Positions 63,510-64,000 of a DNA stretch of 64,000 nucleotides are shown one piece after another; the stretch's first letter is position 1; each line of letters opens with the position of its first letter. The stretch comes from Branchinecta lynchi (taxonomy: Eukaryota; Arthropoda; Branchiopoda; Anostraca; Branchinectidae): positions 23,957,464 to 24,021,463 of the forward strand of contig JAKZAP010000007.1 in assembly GCA_023053575.1 (NCBI GenBank), given 5' to 3'. Both the position numbers and the translations under genes were made by a program. The notes beneath the pieces are model-generated. The model saw nothing but the letters and a program-made list of their open reading frames with translations. It had not been told where the DNA came from and searched no databases.

Positions 63510-64000
63510 GACTGAGAGGCTACGGTCTAATTATTTTCAGCTTATTAAGTTCTAACCAGTCCACAACTTAAATTCTGGGTGACGGAATGTTCAGGCCCCA
63601 AGCACATTGATCTTGAAGATGGGTTTAAATCACACCTCGCACTATCTACTGTTTATGATCCCTATTCAGTTCTGTCTCAATACTCAATCAATCTATTTAT
63701 TACCCGTCAAGAGAAACAATGGAGGGCGTGTAGCCCTACTGACGGAGTACACAAAAAAGAAAAAAGGAAAAAAAACAACAGCAACAAGAAAGAAGAGAAC
63801 GCACGTAGCATAAATTTACACTAAACACAGCACAGACATAACTACAGATTACAAGAAGAGGGAAGACCACTGGTGGTTCAGTTACTAGCGGAAGATTTGA
63901 AATCTTCCACTCTGTTATCAATAATCTTAGCAGGCAGAACCAGAGCCTCGTTTTTGTTGCATGCTGCAGGTCCACTTCTCGGCCGATTCTTTCTACATCC
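63510..64000. other. Unassigned, with a LINE tail
   Basis: 63690-63765 (ATCTATTTATTACCCGTC, CCCTACTGACGGAGTACAC) resembles the minus-strand LINE 3' ends. Nothing else seen to the end of the window. Confidence 0.4.

Overview
This is a stretch of animal nuclear DNA, probably from an invertebrate. It has GT-AG introns of 2 to 10 kb, A+T-rich sequence with long poly-G/poly-C tracts, and an exceptionally dense and varied load of small transposons. I cannot name the species or phylum from the sequence. No bacterial-style gene, operon or CRISPR array is present.

One protein-coding gene can be read on the + strand. Five exons (24105-24291, 27972-28112, 38042-38331, 45894-46066, 55174-55330) have good splice sites, and their intron phases match at every junction. 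Spliced, they encode the end of a cadherin-type extracellular protein: one complete cadherin (EC) repeat, most of a second, then a fibronectin type III domain directly after it. The 5' part of the gene lies outside the window or was not found. A possible last exon starts behind three tandem copies of its own 3' splice site (57548-57652). Another possible exon lies at 63398-63505.

Everything else is intronic or flanking repeat DNA. The main families are: (1) a small retroposon carrying a hammerhead-ribozyme-like core, in full, solo and inverted-dimer forms, some with 11-13 bp target duplications; (2) two families of roughly 1-2 kb built of internal tandem modules with palindromic ends, resembling Helitron-like HINE/pearl elements; (3) several hAT-like elements with 8-bp target duplications, including poly-G-bearing MITEs and a 1.3-kb element with subterminal repeats; (4) two TTAA-target MITE families, one with an empty-site control inside the window; (5) palindromic foldback elements and perfect hairpins; (6) truncated non-LTR retrotransposon (LINE) fragments on both strands, including reverse-transcriptase motifs; (7) a tRNA-derived SINE; (8) tandem and segmental duplications.

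Many insertions are nested, so relative ages can be read from the sequence. Three elements end within about 30-75 bp of a 3' splice site of a real or possible exon.
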